Assembly: GCF_035582795.1 (NCBI RefSeq)
Contig: NC_134370.1
Span: 47,045,501 to 47,109,500, forward strand
DNA: 64,000 bases
Source: Mycteria americana
Lineage: Eukaryota; Chordata; Aves; Ciconiiformes; Ciconiidae
Direction of reading: 5' to 3'
The notes beneath the pieces are model-generated. The model was given only the letters and a program-made list of their open reading frames with translations. It ran no database searches and had not been told where the DNA came from. This document shows, piece by piece, positions 13,901 through 25,800 of this stretch. The translations under genes and the position numbers were made by a program. How positions within the stretch are numbered: the first letter of the stretch is position 1; every line of letters begins with the position of its first letter.

Positions 13901-16339
13901 TGTTTGATGAGCATTTTCTCAAGTTGCTTCTTGCAAAACATTCAGCCCTTTCGTGAGCTTGGGCTCGCTTGGTGGCTGGAACTGGAGCTCCAAGGAGGGC
14001 AGGCTGCCCCTGTACACAAAGACACCCGCATTACAGCCCAGCTGTGCACCTGGTTTGGGTCTCCTGAAGGAGAGAGGTCTCTGGAAATATTTTTAGCTGT
14101 GGGCCCTTGAAGAAAAAGGCATTTGGTTTCTCAGGGACGCCTCTCAGTGGCCGACACACCAGGATGAATCCAGCTGGAGTCACCTGCAACACAAAGGTGT
14201 TTCTGTCTCAAATCGCAAGCAAAGCTGTGCAGAGCCCGGGGAGGCCCTTTTCCTGTTTCCCCCTTGTTTCTTTCCTCTCTCCATTCTTCATACAAAGCTG
14301 TGTTCAGATAACACTTCCCTGGAACAAGGAGAACTGCAAGGTAATTGGTATGAAAAGGTTTGGCATCTGGACATGTTCTGAGCTGACAAACCCTCACCCC
14401 ATTTTCCATTGCTGTTATAACAATGCTGGAAAACAACATGCAGCACACACCCTTGCAGTGAACCCGCCAGCAAGAGCACTTGCATGAGACAGGGCAGGCA
14501 CTGCCCATCAGGCAGATGCAGGCAGAGGAGCAGAGAATGTCACTTGAGGCACCCACAAACACTCATGGGTGCTCTGTGAACAAAAGAAACATGCTGGAGA
14601 AACCTCCAGAGAAACCTCTCCCACCTGGTGGGCACACGAAACCTTCTCAGCTGTGTTCCCTGCTCCCACGTGGATGCACATCCCACCCAGCATGCTACGG
14701 ACATGTGGTGACAACCCCCAAAAGGGTTTACAGTCTTCTTTGCAAGATAAAAAATGAGCCATTCATCATCTGTCTTAAAAGGAAATTGCATGAGAAACCC
14801 AGATTTTACTTCCTTTCTACCAGTTTGCTACCAGAGTTACAGGTGATCTAACTGTTGAGCTTTGAGTCTTTTAGACCATGGTCATAAAAGAGCTCACGGC
14901 ATTTTTCTCATTCTTATCATAAACTGCCCCCCGTCCACCAAGTTAAAACTTCAACTCCTCCAGAATCCAAGACATTTCTCCCTCTCTGCATGCCCAAGAA
15001 GTGACTTCTGGGGTTGTTTTGAATAAAGGATGTAATTTTTTAACAGTAAATTAAATCACATGTAAAAAACCAGAATACAGCAACTTGGAATCACTAGGGA
15101 AAGGTGTATTTCGTAGGTTTGAAACAGCCAATAGAAAGGAAAGGGTTTTATCACTTTCCCTAAAGGAAAGGTTTTTAAGTTTATATAGTATGAAGCAATT
15201 TAGCTACCCATATTGTGAATAAATAATTGACCTGCATCTCTTGGAAAAATATCCATTAGACCATAAAGAACCACAAACTTCTAGAAGACAAGCAGCTACA
15301 TATATATACATTCATAATAAAACTATCCAGAAAACAGTTTTAACAGTATTTGGAAAATATAAAGGAGCTCATCTCCAGAAAATCACCAACTTGAGGGTTA
15401 GCAGCGCCCTGGCTTGCGGTTAACATGCTGCAGCTTCAGAGGAGCCAGAAGCCATGCTTCAGCTCCCAGGCCATAAGGCAGGCAGCTTTGTGGAAAAATT
15501 TTCTTCCATCAGCTCTTTGCCTCTGTTTGCAAATGATCCAGAGGGCTAACACCCAGCCAGCCTCAGCAGGGAGCCCCCAGCAATTTCACTGAGCCTGCAA
15601 ATTCCTGTGGGGCCGTGTAAACATGAGCTTTACGAATCCAACTGCACAGGAACGGAAACACACCGAGCAGAAGTCTTGCATGCGCAGACAGCCACAAAAG
15701 AGACAAAACCAAGCACGCAGGTTTGGGGTTTTTGCAGGGAGCACATCCCCAAGACCAGGCGGCGAAGTCCATGTTTGCATGTGCAGCACGGAAAGAGAGG
15801 AACAACATTACCTTTTCCAGAGGATGGGACAGAGGCAGGATCAGGTTCTAGAAATATCTGGATACCAGACCTCAACTGAAGCCTCTGAGTGATCCAGTGC
15901 ATTAAAACAGGCCTAGACACATTATTATGGGGGTGTAGAATTGAGAAAAACAAAATTATTAAAGCAAATGGAGGAGGTGTTTTGCCTGGACAGGTCCTTG
16001 AGCTTCTCAGCTCTTTGTTTCCAACAGCTTCACCGCCAGCTCGAGAGGTGTCAGCAACCCAGCGCTCTGCAGCCCTGAACAACCCTCACTGCCCTGTGGG
16101 AATAGGCACGCTGAGGCATCCAGTGCTGCTGTGCAGCATCCCCGAGACCTGTCCCCAAACACCAACACACAGGCCCCACAGGAGGATGGGACCAAAACCT
16201 GGGTGTCAGACCCACGGGACCAGCTCTGAGGCTAAGTCTGCTTAAATCTGTGCTGCTAACACAATGGGAGAACAAGGTTTACCATGCTGCTGGTGTCCCA
16301 CACCACCACGCACCCTCTGCTTAGGGAGTTTTGAGACAG

Positions 16340-16400
16340 CACTTTAAGGATTTCAGATCTGCAGGGACTCCAGATGTCCCTTCCAAGATTTCTTAGTTTA
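16340..16400 (+). repeat. Possible degraded CR1 LINE 3' tail
   Basis: The stretch containing CTCCAGATGTCCCTTCCAAG, followed by an AT-richer tail, resembles the terminal part of avian CR1 elements, which typically end in a CTCCAGAGGTCCCTTCCAAC-like sequence. Only about 25 bases match convincingly and no CR1 reverse transcriptase reading frame is visible nearby. If real it is a very old fragment. Confidence 0.3.
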
Positions 16401-19170
16401 CAGTATAGCCATAGGTTAAGAAAAATGATACAAAACAAGCTCCTCCAAGGCATGGTTCTGAATTCTTGTCATGTGAAATTTCTAAGAAGCCTCGCTCAGA
16501 TACTGAGAAATGCCATGAGCAGATGCAAGGCTTTAATTTTTAGATTGTCCTTGCAACATGCAGTCAGCTTGTAGTCTTAAAAATGCAACTCCAAGACAAC
16601 TTTCGGATTTTTGGCTGGACTAGCAGTGGCTCCCATCATCGTCGTGCCTTTTCACACTGACACACTGCTCAGACATCCTTTTCCACAACCCCATTTCCAT
16701 TCACGGGAATGTATCCCAAACCACCAAAACCACACAGAAAAGTAAAAGCAGCTTCCGAGCAAGTCCTGTTGTACAGAGGCAGTACGTGGGCCTGATTTTG
16801 GCTAAGTTCAGGCAGCTCTATTAGAAACACCTCCAGCTACATTCATCCCATCTTCATGCAGCATCTAAAAGGAGTCAAGACAAGACACCCTGAAGGTAAC
16901 TGTCTTTCTGCAGGGACAACAAGCAGAGCTGCCTGTTCCCGGTTCACATGCAGATGACTAAAGAGAGGTGAAATGAAGCCTGCCATGCCTGTATTAAATG
17001 AACACGGGAGCAGAGATGTGTCAGAAAAGATGAGCTCATTGTAAAAATAATTGAAAGAGCTTTTACAAAAATCAACACAGAGACCTAGGTGGATTCAGAT
17101 GTGCAACATGCCAGCAGCAAGACACCTCCTCACTGCCTGCATGCTTTCCTGTGTGCTCTTTTTTACCAATTTGTCCTCAGATTTCCCCCTTTTTGTCTCT
17201 TGGTGCCACCCACCAGACCCTGTACTGGGAGGCTTTAGCCATGTCCTGGAGCATGACCTACTCCATGAGCAGCCAAGAAAAAGAGCTCGGGGCACAGAGG
17301 AGCAGGGATGATGCAGAGAAGAAGTTTCCTTCAGGGGAAACAGAGGCAGGGAAACACAGAAGCATTTATTTTGACCAAGAAAGAGGTGACCTCCCAAGCT
17401 AACCTCTGCTGGGAGAGCGCTGCTCCCACAGGTACACATTGCTGCCAGCTCTCGGCAGACACAGTCTCGAGCTGGGAGCCACATGCCTGAACCTCGCACC
17501 TACACGTTCCCATCTTTGCTGTAGGCTTTGTACTTCACAGCTTACTTTTTCCATCACACCCCATTCCCAGGTTCTGTTATGCCAGGAGATCACGGGTGGA
17601 GGGACCGCCTTTTTTCCAGTGTTTGCCAGTAAAACCCCGCCTGCCTCTCCAGGGCAACCCATCCCGACACTCAGTGCGTGGAGGGACAGCAAGTATGTTA
17701 GGGACTCGCCCTGGCATGTCTTTCGCAGTAGCATCTCACCCCGTGCCCGTCCCATCGTGCCAGCAGAGCCCCCTCTAGTGTCTGCGCTGGCCCAGAGCAT
17801 CGTCCCACAGCGCAGGGCTCATCAGTGACACACAAGTCCATAACAGACCCATCTTGTGGTGTCATATCACTAGCTCTCATCCCCCTGACACCATCCAGCT
17901 CCTCATCCCACCCCAACACACCCCAAATTCATGCTGCACGAGAACACCTTCGATGTACATCCCACTGGCACGAAGAGGGACAATGCCTCTTCAGAGCACA
18001 GCAGAGGGAAGTCATCCCTTGCCATGATTCCTACATTCTTTCTTCTGCCCATACCCTGGTTCAAGGCCTTGGACGTGCCAGTTATCACCCAAGCTAAGCT
18101 TGACACTCAGTGTGCTCTGAAACAAGACGTTCCTTGACCTGCTTTTCTCTCATCACTAATTCACACCTAGCAGATTTTCAGCTCAGCTCATGCGTGAACT
18201 CTGTGCTGGCATCGCTTAATGGCTAAATAACAAATTCTGACAAAGCTCATTAAAAAAGAAAGCCATTGATGTCAGCAATGTGCCTTAAATCTGACCCCCA
18301 GCTCCAGGCAAGTCTGCCAAGGAATCAACTCATCCTGCTGGAAATATAAAGGAACAGCAGAAAACTGTATCAGCATGGGTTGGAAGGAGCCTCTTCTTTT
18401 TGTTACAGACGTGAAGCAGCGAGGAGACACGGGTTAGTGATGCTAAACAGTACAACAGTTTGAACAATTAAAATCCACCTCTGAGATGGACACTCGCGTG
18501 AAAACCTCAAGACACGATTCCAGCCTCACAGCTGCACAGATGGACTGGCTTTAGGCAATTTATCAGCGGCTCACCTAGAAACACAGTGAGCCAAAATCCC
18601 AGGAACACTCCTGGTGCTGCTACGGCTGTAACGTGATATAGACGTGTCGGCACAAGAAGACTGAACTGGCAGCTGGGCTGGGAGGACCAAGGTATGAAAA
18701 CAAAATTCCCTGGCAGTGTCATTTTTAATTTTTCCCTAGCAAAAGCAAGATCCAAGATGTTTAAAAAAAAAAAAGCAATCACAAAACAGGGGATGAAAAA
18801 GCTGCTGTCAAAAACATAACTACATTCCCAGATACGCGTACAGCCCTAGAAAGTTCTGAATGACACATTTCTAAAGATGTTTTTAAATAACTACAGGGTA
18901 TTAATTACATATAAAGCTACCAACCCTTTTCTATCTTTATTTTGAAACCTCTGTTTGGAAGTGTTTTCCATTAGGCAACACCTTTCAAACACAGCCAGCT
19001 ATGCAGCGCTGCTGTAGGTACTGAGGAACTGCATCTGTGGCTCTGGCTGGATGCGGCACCTATCATGCACCCCAACACTGGCCACGTTTCACTCCAATAG
19101 GGAGAACACAGCCGAGGGATAGACGTGTGGTACTCGCTAGGGGAATAGGCACAGGGAAGGGCTGGAGCCC

Positions 19171-19204
19171 ACCACGGCAATACCACCGCGGCAATACCAC
19201 CGTT
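19171..19204. repeat. Two-and-a-bit copies of a 14-base tandem repeat
   Basis: The unit ACCACGGCAATACC is followed by a second copy with one change (ACCGCGGCAATACC) and then ACCG. It is a small local duplication with no evident function. Confidence 0.7.
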
Positions 19205-19699
19205 TTCCTTATCTGTGTGGCTGCATCACTGTGAGGTCAGCAGGAGACCTTGTGACTGCATTGCCATGGAGCCAGTCAAGCAGGTGAACTCGCTTCTGGC
19301 TGTTTCTCAAAGGCAAAGACAGCACGGCCAAGACTGCAGCCAAGGAAGAGCACAGAGCAAATGTTCGAGAGATGGCCTATCCTGCAGAGACCCCACTTTC
19401 CTCTGTGGCCCCAAACATCTGGGCACTTGTCTCTGCTGTCAGTCCTGTGTGCAAGAAGGCTGTGACTGAGCAGTTGTCCTCCTATCATCTTGTCCTCACC
19501 TGTCTCCATCTAGCGTCTTCTGCATCAGTGTCAGGCAGCTCCGAGAGGCTGGGCTACCTGCTTGCCCAGCCCCAGCCCACGAGTGGTCACCAGCGCCAGG
19601 CACAGATGTGCTCTGGGTTTCCATTCCCCAGCTGGGAAAAACTGCATCACTTCTCTCTGTAGTTTGTCCTGATGGAAAGTATTTTTTAAGAGCTACATA

Positions 19700-19755
19700 G
19701 TCCAAAATTAATCACAATAATTAATGAGAATAATTAAAGAGATGCACAACTAATG
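19700..19755. promoter_or_regulatory. Cluster of TAATTA homeodomain-type cores, candidate CNE
   Basis: Two exact TAATTA cores lie at 19,718-19,723 and 19,731-19,736, with a TTAATC beside them, within 40 bases. The sequence is not a simple repeat. Homeodomain proteins bind TAAT cores, so a regulatory element about 3 kb upstream of the OAZ2 CpG island is possible, but AT-rich DNA yields such cores by chance. Confidence 0.25.
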
Positions 19756-22649
19756 TTGCAAGCCTCTAAAATAGAAAGGTTGCAGACGTCATCTGTTCCG
19801 CATCTAGAATTTGGGATAATCAACCCCAAAACCCAGTGCAACAAACAGCAAAGCCATTCAGAGGTGCCCATCCTACATCAGACTGGCTGTAGCAAAAAAA
19901 AGAAACATCCAAAAACATGGCGCAAGAGCGCTTTTCATTGCCAAAACCCTGGGCAGGGCAATAAAACCGTTTTCAGGCCAGGAGAGGACACAGCAGAAAT
20001 GATTTTGCAAAGGAGCAACACAGCACTGGCAGAACTGGAGCACGGCAGAAATGGCTAGCGCTCTGCTGGGCTGCCGCTCAGGGTGCCAGGCTAAAATCAT
20101 GTGCAGAGCTCTCGGAGCTGGGAAGCTGCCTGCAAACGGCTTTTATTTGAGAAATAAAAATCTTTCTCAAAATTTATTTGAGAAAGAAAAAAAAAAAGAG
20201 AGAGAAGGGCTCCCCAGATCAGCGGGGAGAAGGGTGATGGCGCCTGGCAGAGCCTCACTGCTGTACAGCAAGGGCAGCAAACAAGGGACAGCAGAAATGC
20301 CCTCCCGCGCACGTGAGAATGAAAGCAGCGCAGGGTCTTGCAGAGCAGGAAAAGAGAAAGACACAAGTGCTGCAAGCAGTGTTGCCAGGTGACGAGTGCC
20401 TAAGGAGAGGACAGGCAGGGTGTTCTCTCTGCCGGAATAGGAGTCCAAGCAGGACTCCTATCTCTAGTTTCGTCACTCTACAAAATACCTGCCTGCCCGG
20501 GAGGTGTGGGGCCTGTGGGTACTTGCCAGGAGCTGGTGGAGGGCAGGGGCAGCACAGAGCTGCCCCAACCCAGCCACGCCCACAGCCTGCCCAGAATATT
20601 CCACAGCAGCTCCCTGTGCGTGGAATGGCTTCACATGGCCAAGGCAGGCAAAAAAAGCGCCTGCTGGAGTCCGCTGGCAGCTATACCCCAATGAACAGTG
20701 ACACCATGACCCGGTCATCATGCCCAGCCTCACGCAGTGTCTCTGTGCCACCCCAAAACCACAGCACTTCTCATTGCCGAAACCCCTGGCAGGGCAGCAA
20801 CGATGAGCCCCCGTTTCTCTGAGCACAATTATCATCCTCCCTCTTCCACACACGGGAGATGCTGAGGCAGAGAGCAAGCAAGCGACATGACGCGTGCTCC
20901 TAGGGTTCAGTAATGAGACAGGATATTGGCAATATCCTCTTTGGCTTTGAGCCCCTTGGCGATTAGGACGTCTCTCAGGGCACCCACCACCCTCCCCAAC
21001 AGGGGCACACAGGCAGAGACACCCGAACCAGCAGCACCCTGGCAAAGCATTCGAGAGCCACGAGCAGCAGCCGGAGACCTTGCGCTTCGCAAACTTTCCT
21101 CAGCACAGATGGGGACATGGAGAGACATGCAGTAAAAAAAAAAACAACCTTCCTGGGGGGGATACAAAAATAATACCGCGTACATTCCAGCTTCCCGAAC
21201 AACAATCGCCTGAGAAGCCGGCACTGTGGGAAAGTCTCAGCTTGCTTTTCCTGGGTATTATAAATAGAATTACGGCTGCAAGCAGGGCTTTAAACACGGA
21301 GGAAGGGGGAAAAGGCCATTTAACGGGCTCTGTTTGAAGGCGGGCTCTGGCTGGCGTCCAGCTTTCTGCAGAACAGCTGGTTACTTCCTGCCAAGGGATG
21401 GCCAGCGTCACCACGCTGGGAACCAGGAAGCCCAGGCCGAGGGCCGCCTGTCAGTTCCCAGAGTCTGCGAGCTCACTAGGGGCATTGCCTTGGGCTGCCA
21501 TGTATGTCACTTGGGAGCCTGCTCCGCTCCCACTCGGGGCCAGGCCTGTGTTCTCTGATATGTTGTGAATGCCAGCAGATGGACAGCGTTGAGACTGGGT
21601 GACTAGGTGTAAGACTTCCCCAGGAGGAGTCTGACTTGCAGGGCTTGCATCTGAAGGGTCTCAAGAACTTCTCTTCCAGCAAGCTGCTTGGTTTCTCAGC
21701 CCACATGAAGGCTCAGTGACTATCAAGCCCCACGGGACTGAATCCCACAGCTTACTCACACTGCCTGGTTCTCCAAGCTCATCTTTGTCCAGTTGACTGC
21801 TGCTGCCTTTCCTGTATGGGTACACCGCTCATCACAAGCCCCTGCAGAGCCTCGCCATGGGCAGCTCAACATCCTGTTATCCACATCCTGTTATTCCTCT
21901 CTTCCTTATTCTAGCTCCTACTCATCTGGGTTATGAGCCTGCAGTTCCCCAGGCCACCTTTTCAGCACTAGCATCATACTTTAAGCAGGGTATCACACAT
22001 CAGAGCCAGCGGCTTGTTCTGTAGTGGTACCACCAGGGCAGTTCATTAATTAGTCTCGCTGCTCCCTAACCTCTTCTCCCACCACTTCAACAGGAGCCAA
22101 AACACCTCCAGAAAGCCTTCAGCCTAAGAGCCCCTGCCTCTTCCACTGTAAGAAACAATGCAGACATGCTTCAGCTTCCTGCCACGATATGGCTGCTTCT
22201 CATTTTTCCTCACGGTTACAGGCCACACGCTCCCACCCCTGTGCAGAAGGTTTTACTCCCAGCCCTCAGGCCTGGCGCTCCCCAAGGCCCACCTCACGGG
22301 CCCCTGCCTCACAGACTCCCGCCTGGCTGTGCAGAGGGCCGGGCACGTCAGGCGTCAAAATCCCGCCGCCCCACGGGAGAGAGTGGGGCGCTGCGGGACC
22401 GCCCCCAGCGAGCTGGCGGCCCTAACAGCCCTCAACGGCCTCTGCGCATGCCTGCGCCACGCGGTGGCGTCACTAGGCGAGGCGGCGGGAGGGGGGAGTG
22501 CGGCGCGCCTGCGCGGTGGGTGGGCGTGGCGCGGCGCGCGCCTTTGTTTGGGGCGGCGGTTTCCCAGGCTGCCCGGCGCGCCCCGGGGGGGGCGGGGCCG
22601 GGGCCGGGGCGGGCGGTGCGGCGCGGCGCGGGGGGGGCGGGGCGGGCGC

Positions 22650-22794
22650 GGGCCCGCGGGGTCAGTCGGAACGCAGCGGCGAGCGAGGGCGGTGGTGCTG
22701 AGCTGAGCCGAACTGAGCGGAGCGGGCGGGCCGACCCAGCCAGCCACCCACCCACCCAGCTACCCAGTCGGAGCCGAGCCGAGCCGAGCCGAGG
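22650..22794 (+). other. OAZ2: OAZ2 5' untranslated region (start approximate)
   Basis: The sequence from about 22,650 to the ATG contains no upstream ATG, so ribosomes scanning from the cap should reach the OAZ2 start first. Just before the start codon lies a five-copy GAGCC pentamer run (22,771-22,794, ending GAGG), which gives a GC-rich leader. The 5' boundary is a guess, since no transcript evidence is available. Confidence 0.55.
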
Positions 22795-22814
22795 ATGATA
22801 AACACTCAGGACAG
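22795..22814 (+). CDS. OAZ2: OAZ2 coding exon 1 (20 bases)
   Basis: The ATG at 22,795 opens MINTQD plus two bases of a serine codon, followed by the donor GTGCGG at 22,815. The start is the first ATG downstream of the CpG-island promoter and matches the conserved vertebrate OAZ2 N-terminus. Confidence 0.95.
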
Positions 22815-25800
22815 GTGCGGGGCGACGCGATCTCCATCCTCCCCACATCGCCGGGCCCACCCCGCCGCGGCCTTCCTCTCCCCTCAGAGCGGCGGTGGCG
22901 CCCGGGCCTGGCGTGCAGGCGGGCGCTGAGGCGGGAGTGGAGGAGGACGAGAGCGAGGGCGCGCGCCCGCGGCTCTCCGCCTTTCCCGAGTTAAAATCCC
23001 CATCGGGATGTCCCTCCTCCGTGGGGGGAGACCCCCGGGTGGGTGTCTGGGCGCACCGGGGCTGGGTCCCGGGGGATGGGGGCCGGCCGGCCACCTCAGC
23101 AGAGAGTGTCTGAGCACCCTTTTGCTAATAAGCCTTTAATGCCGAGGAGGGTTTGTGCCCTCCCTTCCTGCAGTCCCCACGCATCTCTAAGGAAAGGTGA
23201 TTTTTTTTTTTTCTGGCAGGTTGGTTATCAGCAGGCATGAACTTACTCTATTTGTGGGTATTTTTCTCAGCTGACCAATTCATCTTGTGTGTCTTTTCCT
23301 TACTTAGAGTCTGAAAAGTGTCATTTCCCGAGCCTCTATCGTACCACTGAGGATGTGTATAAACCAGCCTTGTTTCTTGCCCGCTGTGTGTAGGGTAGAT
23401 ACTTGAGCTATGCTGCATTCATCAGATGGTTATTTACGAGTTGCTCCTAAAATCAGGTTCCTTAATATATGAATTGCAATGGCTGGCAGCATAATATCTT
23501 ATTATTATGGGCTACGTGCAACCACATCTTCAGAGCCTGTTTTAAAAAGGGGGGGTAAATAAAATAAACAAAAAAACTTTGTTTCTGTAATGTCAAGGGA
23601 GCTGTGTGGATCCTTCCATCAGGCCCAAGTGTTCGGTGCAAATAAAAACTCCCAAAACTCAAGCAGCTTTCTAGACCCCGAGGTGCTGGTTGTTGTTGTG
23701 GACTGAAAGGAGCACTGGCCTGGGGCTTCAGGTTCGAGGGCTGTTGAAGAGCAGCTGTGACAGGGTTCAAAAGTTGAGGAGTTGTCCTTTGTGCTTCCCA
23801 GGAACAGGGCACAGGGTTGAGATCGCTGGAAGCTTAACAAGTTAAAATTGTATATGCTGGCTGAAAATGTACGCTTGCTTCCAGCTCCCGTTTCACGCAG
23901 GACTTGCTCGAGAAGCTTTTGCTTGGGAGTTTCTTCAGGGAAAGGCCCTTGGTGATCTAAGTGCATCTTAATCTAAACCAAGCTGCTGGAAACCAGCTTC
24001 TCAAAAGAGAAGAGAGGCTAGAAGGGAGCACAGTCCTATTTTTTAAGCTATGAACAGGCCTCAGGGAGCAGAGTTGCAGTGGGCTGCTCGTGCACAGATG
24101 CATCAACGGATAAGACTTCGTTGGGTGCTTGCATGAACTTCCCAGGTGCTAATGCACATCAGGAGGAAGCAAAACCCCTTTTAATCTGTGCCTCCCACAC
24201 ACATGCTCGCTCCCCAGCGTTGCTCGATGGTGCTGCCCTGCATGTGCTGCGCTTGGGACCCTGGCTGGCTGCCACTGCGAAGTTTTTGGGGAGGATAGCA
24301 GCGGCATGCAGGTCTGGGCTAGGTAAAGCCCCAGTGCTGCAGGCAGGGCTCAGCGGCTAAAGGGGTCTTGTGTTTTGACACCTGCATGTGCCAGAGGAAG
24401 CAAAACTGGGAAGTGTCTTGAACTGCTTTGCATGAAAACTACTGTTTCGCTCTCTTTATTTTTTTTCTTTTTCCCACAACTACACTTCATTATCCAGCTT
24501 CTTGATGCCTTGGCCGCAAGTTGGAGAGAGCTATCAATAGTACATTGTTGACTGGGGGTGAGGGAGGAGGGAAGGGAATAACAAAGCTGCCAACAGCTTT
24601 CTGGGGGTGGGGAACAGCACAGCAAAGTGCTTTGTCATGCCTCTCGACATCCACTACTACTGAATACACACTGGTCCATTGATAAGCCCCAGTCATGCCA
24701 TGAAGAGGGACTGTATTAACAGAAAACACCACTGAGCATGTGTGCAAAGGGTTTTGCCCTGAGACATCTTCAGTGCAACTGCTTAATATATTTTTCTAGT
24801 GTGTTTAAACAGCCTTTTCTCCAAGCAGTGTCTGCTGCAGGCCATGGCACGTGGGAACGCTGCTGAAGAGCCCAGTCTCACAAACCTGGAGGAGGAGGAA
24901 ATATGTGGAGGAGGAATATTTGTGTTTCCTGTAGAAAGATTATTTTGGTATGAGATGGCAAGCCAAGATCTTAGCGAATTCTGCTTGTGTTGTAACTGCA
25001 TTTGCGAGTTATTTTTTGGCATTCAGAAACGCCAAATTTCCATAGTTTGTTTGCAGTCTGGTATATGTTCTAGCATACTGTAGAGGCGGTTCAGGTGATT
25101 CTGATAGTGCAGTTCGGTACTCGGTGTTTGGATACTTAAGCCTGTCTCCGTTGTGGGGAGGGATTGGAGTGGAAAAACACTGTCTTGGGAACAGCTCAAG
25201 TGAGAAGTTTTAGGACAGACAGTAAGCTGTCAATACATCTACAGAGTCTGTCCATTATAGCCTTGTTTCTTGCTCCGTGTGCTTATTGAAAACCCTCACA
25301 CTCCCCTTTATTTTGGTGGTGTTTACGTAGCTTTGCGCTAGCGTGTTTCACATAATGGGAACACTGGGGAATGACTGGTTTCTCTGCATTGGTTTTGCAG
25401 GCTTTGTTAGAGGAATACTGCTGCTGTGCCGTGCCTCAGCAAAGAGCTTTTGTGGTACTGATAAAGGGAGCAATGCTCCAGAAATAAAATAATTTGCTTT
25501 CATGAGGTTCCTAAAAGCTAGGGCAGATATTAAAGCCTGCATTCAAAGTGATCCTGAAAGACCACGTGTAGGACATCCAAACAAACTTAGAAACTGCAAA
25601 GGAAACTTATTTTCTTGCTCTTAAAAGTAGATCTATGGGGTGAACTTGTAATTTTTAGGGTTGGGGTGAAGGATGCTTGTATGATGTTTCATTTGCATGT
25701 GAAAATTACAACGTCTGAGTTGACGAGCATGTTGAAAATATCTGAAGAACCAGCGCTTTCGCTCCTCTTCGTTTTGAAAATGTGAAATTTAAACCTCCTC

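Larger units (their letters stand above)
1..22330. other. Intergenic region upstream of OAZ2; no gene recognised
   Basis: I find no exon, tRNA or other RNA gene that I can support. Open frames here are short or low-complexity (Pro/Ser/Gly/Cys rich, often open on both strands), as expected by chance in GC-rich DNA. Stretches around 6,000-10,400 are GC-rich; 14,700-15,400 and 18,180-18,960 are AT-richer. Separate entries mark a degenerate minisatellite (5,345-5,518), a short tandem repeat (19,171-19,204), a possible CR1 tail (16,340-16,400) and AT-rich islands that could be conserved enhancers (4,225, 8,296, 10,785 and 19,700). In human the next gene upstream of OAZ2 is RBPMS2 in the same orientation; I looked for its RNA-recognition-motif exons and C-terminal exon and did not find them. 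A lncRNA or 3'UTR without coding potential could be present and would not be visible to me. Confidence 0.7.
22330..23110 (+). promoter_or_regulatory. OAZ2: CpG island and promoter of OAZ2
   Basis: This stretch is very rich in G+C and CpG, in contrast to both flanks. It carries several GC-box (Sp1-type) sequences such as GGGGCGGGGC near 22,588 and GGGGCGGGGC near 22,634. It also has NRF1-like TGCGCATGC at 22,442 and GCGCCTGCGCG at 22,506, and an ATF/CREB-like GGCGTCAC near 22,466. No TATA box is apparent, which fits a broad housekeeping promoter. The transcription start is not fixed by the sequence; it probably lies about 100-250 bases upstream of the ATG. The island spans the 5'UTR, the 20-base first coding segment and the start of intron 1. 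Confidence 0.9.

Noticed and set aside
18375-18400. GGGTTGGAAGGAGCCTC, resembling the CR1 3' end
   Set aside because: Only about 15 bases match and the flanks do not continue as CR1; chance similarity is likely.
1-22330. RBPMS2 exons expected from synteny
   Set aside because: I looked for the RRM (LFVSGLPVDIKPRELY, RPFKGYEGSLIKLT), the MAKSKLMATPNP segment and the C-terminal RWYP exon and did not find them. The gene probably lies further left.
23725-23745. GGTTCGAGGGC, resembling a tRNA B box
   Set aside because: The last positions do not fit the B-box consensus, and no A box or cloverleaf can be formed around it. The same applies to GGTTCGATTGG near 55,882.
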